From Treponema sp. (lineage in GTDB: Bacteria > Spirochaetota > Spirochaetia > Treponematales > Treponemataceae), in assembly GCA_017421145.1 (NCBI GenBank), contig JAFOTA010000146.1, forward strand, positions 1-5,712: a stretch of 5,712 bases of DNA, given 5' to 3'. The notes beneath the pieces are model-generated. The model did no database searches. It was not told the DNA's origin and saw nothing but the letters and a program-made list of their open reading frames with translations. A program made the position numbers and the translations under genes. Every line of letters starts with the position of its first letter. Position 1 is the stretch's first letter. This document shows positions 5,578-5,712 of the stretch, piece by piece.

Positions 5578-5712
5578 TTACCAATAAAACCTTATGTTCG
5601 TTGTTTCTCCACGTGTTTCGTGAGTTCCGAGTATTTCGGAAGTTCCAGACCAATCCAACATTCTATGACTCCACGAATCAGTGTATCTGAATTCATGCCA
5701 TGTCTTTTCACC
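5578..5712 (-). CDS. C-terminal end of an unidentified minus-strand protein (partial)
   Basis: From the right edge, one minus-strand frame is open for 44 codons to a TAA at 5578-5580. The strong minus-strand terminator begins ten bases past that stop, which supports a real gene end. The fragment reads like a beta-rich protein tail. It has many Thr, Ser, Glu and aromatic residues (KTWHEFRYTDSWSHRM, then SEILGTHETRGETTN) and ends with the strand-like IRFYW. The family cannot be named from this much. It converges with the envelope-protein gene, with 52 bp between the two stop codons. The start and most of the gene are outside the window. Confidence 0.55.
   Translation of the reverse strand, partial: GEKTWHEFRYTDSWSHRMLDWSGTSEILGTHETRGETTNIRFYW

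Noticed and set aside
5625..5641. Perfect small palindrome TTCCGA/TCGGAA around GTATT
   Set aside because: It lies within the partial minus-strand coding region, has no T-tract and is short enough to be chance.

Overview
The window looks like chromosomal DNA of a host-associated spirochaete, most likely a Treponema-like species. The evidence is the combination of HPr kinase/phosphorylase, a lone HPr, a diverged LexA-like regulator, DNA polymerase III delta subunit, a YdbC-type PC4 protein and a signal-peptide-bearing, aromatic-rich envelope protein. Base composition is moderate, with AT-rich gaps between genes. The genus is an inference from gene content and protein style, not from a marker gene.

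Layout, left to right. Positions 1-410 hold no convincing gene but contain two long imperfect foldbacks. The first (about 7-107) resembles the folded recombination site of an integron cassette (attC-like). The second (187-373) is a roughly 187-nt hairpin with a symmetric 9x9 internal loop and recalls the plan of 6S RNA. A small PC4/YdbC single-strand DNA-binding gene (411-635, +) follows and overlaps tail to tail with holA. On the minus strand from 3575 down to 617 runs a compact set: hprK, a 51-base AT-rich gap, then ptsH, lexA-like and holA, which abut so closely that the Shine-Dalgarno of lexA lies in the end of ptsH. Divergently, from 3715, a rubredoxin gene, a class I methyltransferase gene and an envelope-protein gene form a plus-strand operon. 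A minus-strand terminator (5534-5568) follows, with the last 44 codons of another minus-strand gene at the right edge.

How the genes fit together. HprK phosphorylates and dephosphorylates HPr on Ser46. HPr here keeps both His15 and Ser46, so the pair can form a metabolic-state sensor; no PTS permease or enzyme I is visible. The same transcript probably also makes a LexA-fold regulator and the clamp-loader delta subunit, so carbon-state signalling and replication genes share expression. The LexA-like protein has lost the catalytic lysine and the Ala-Gly cleavage site, so it probably does not work as a self-cleaving SOS repressor. The plus-strand operon mixes an electron carrier, an orphan methyltransferase and an exported protein, with no obvious shared pathway.

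The most interesting items are the two foldbacks in the first 400 bases and the apparently non-cleavable LexA homolog.
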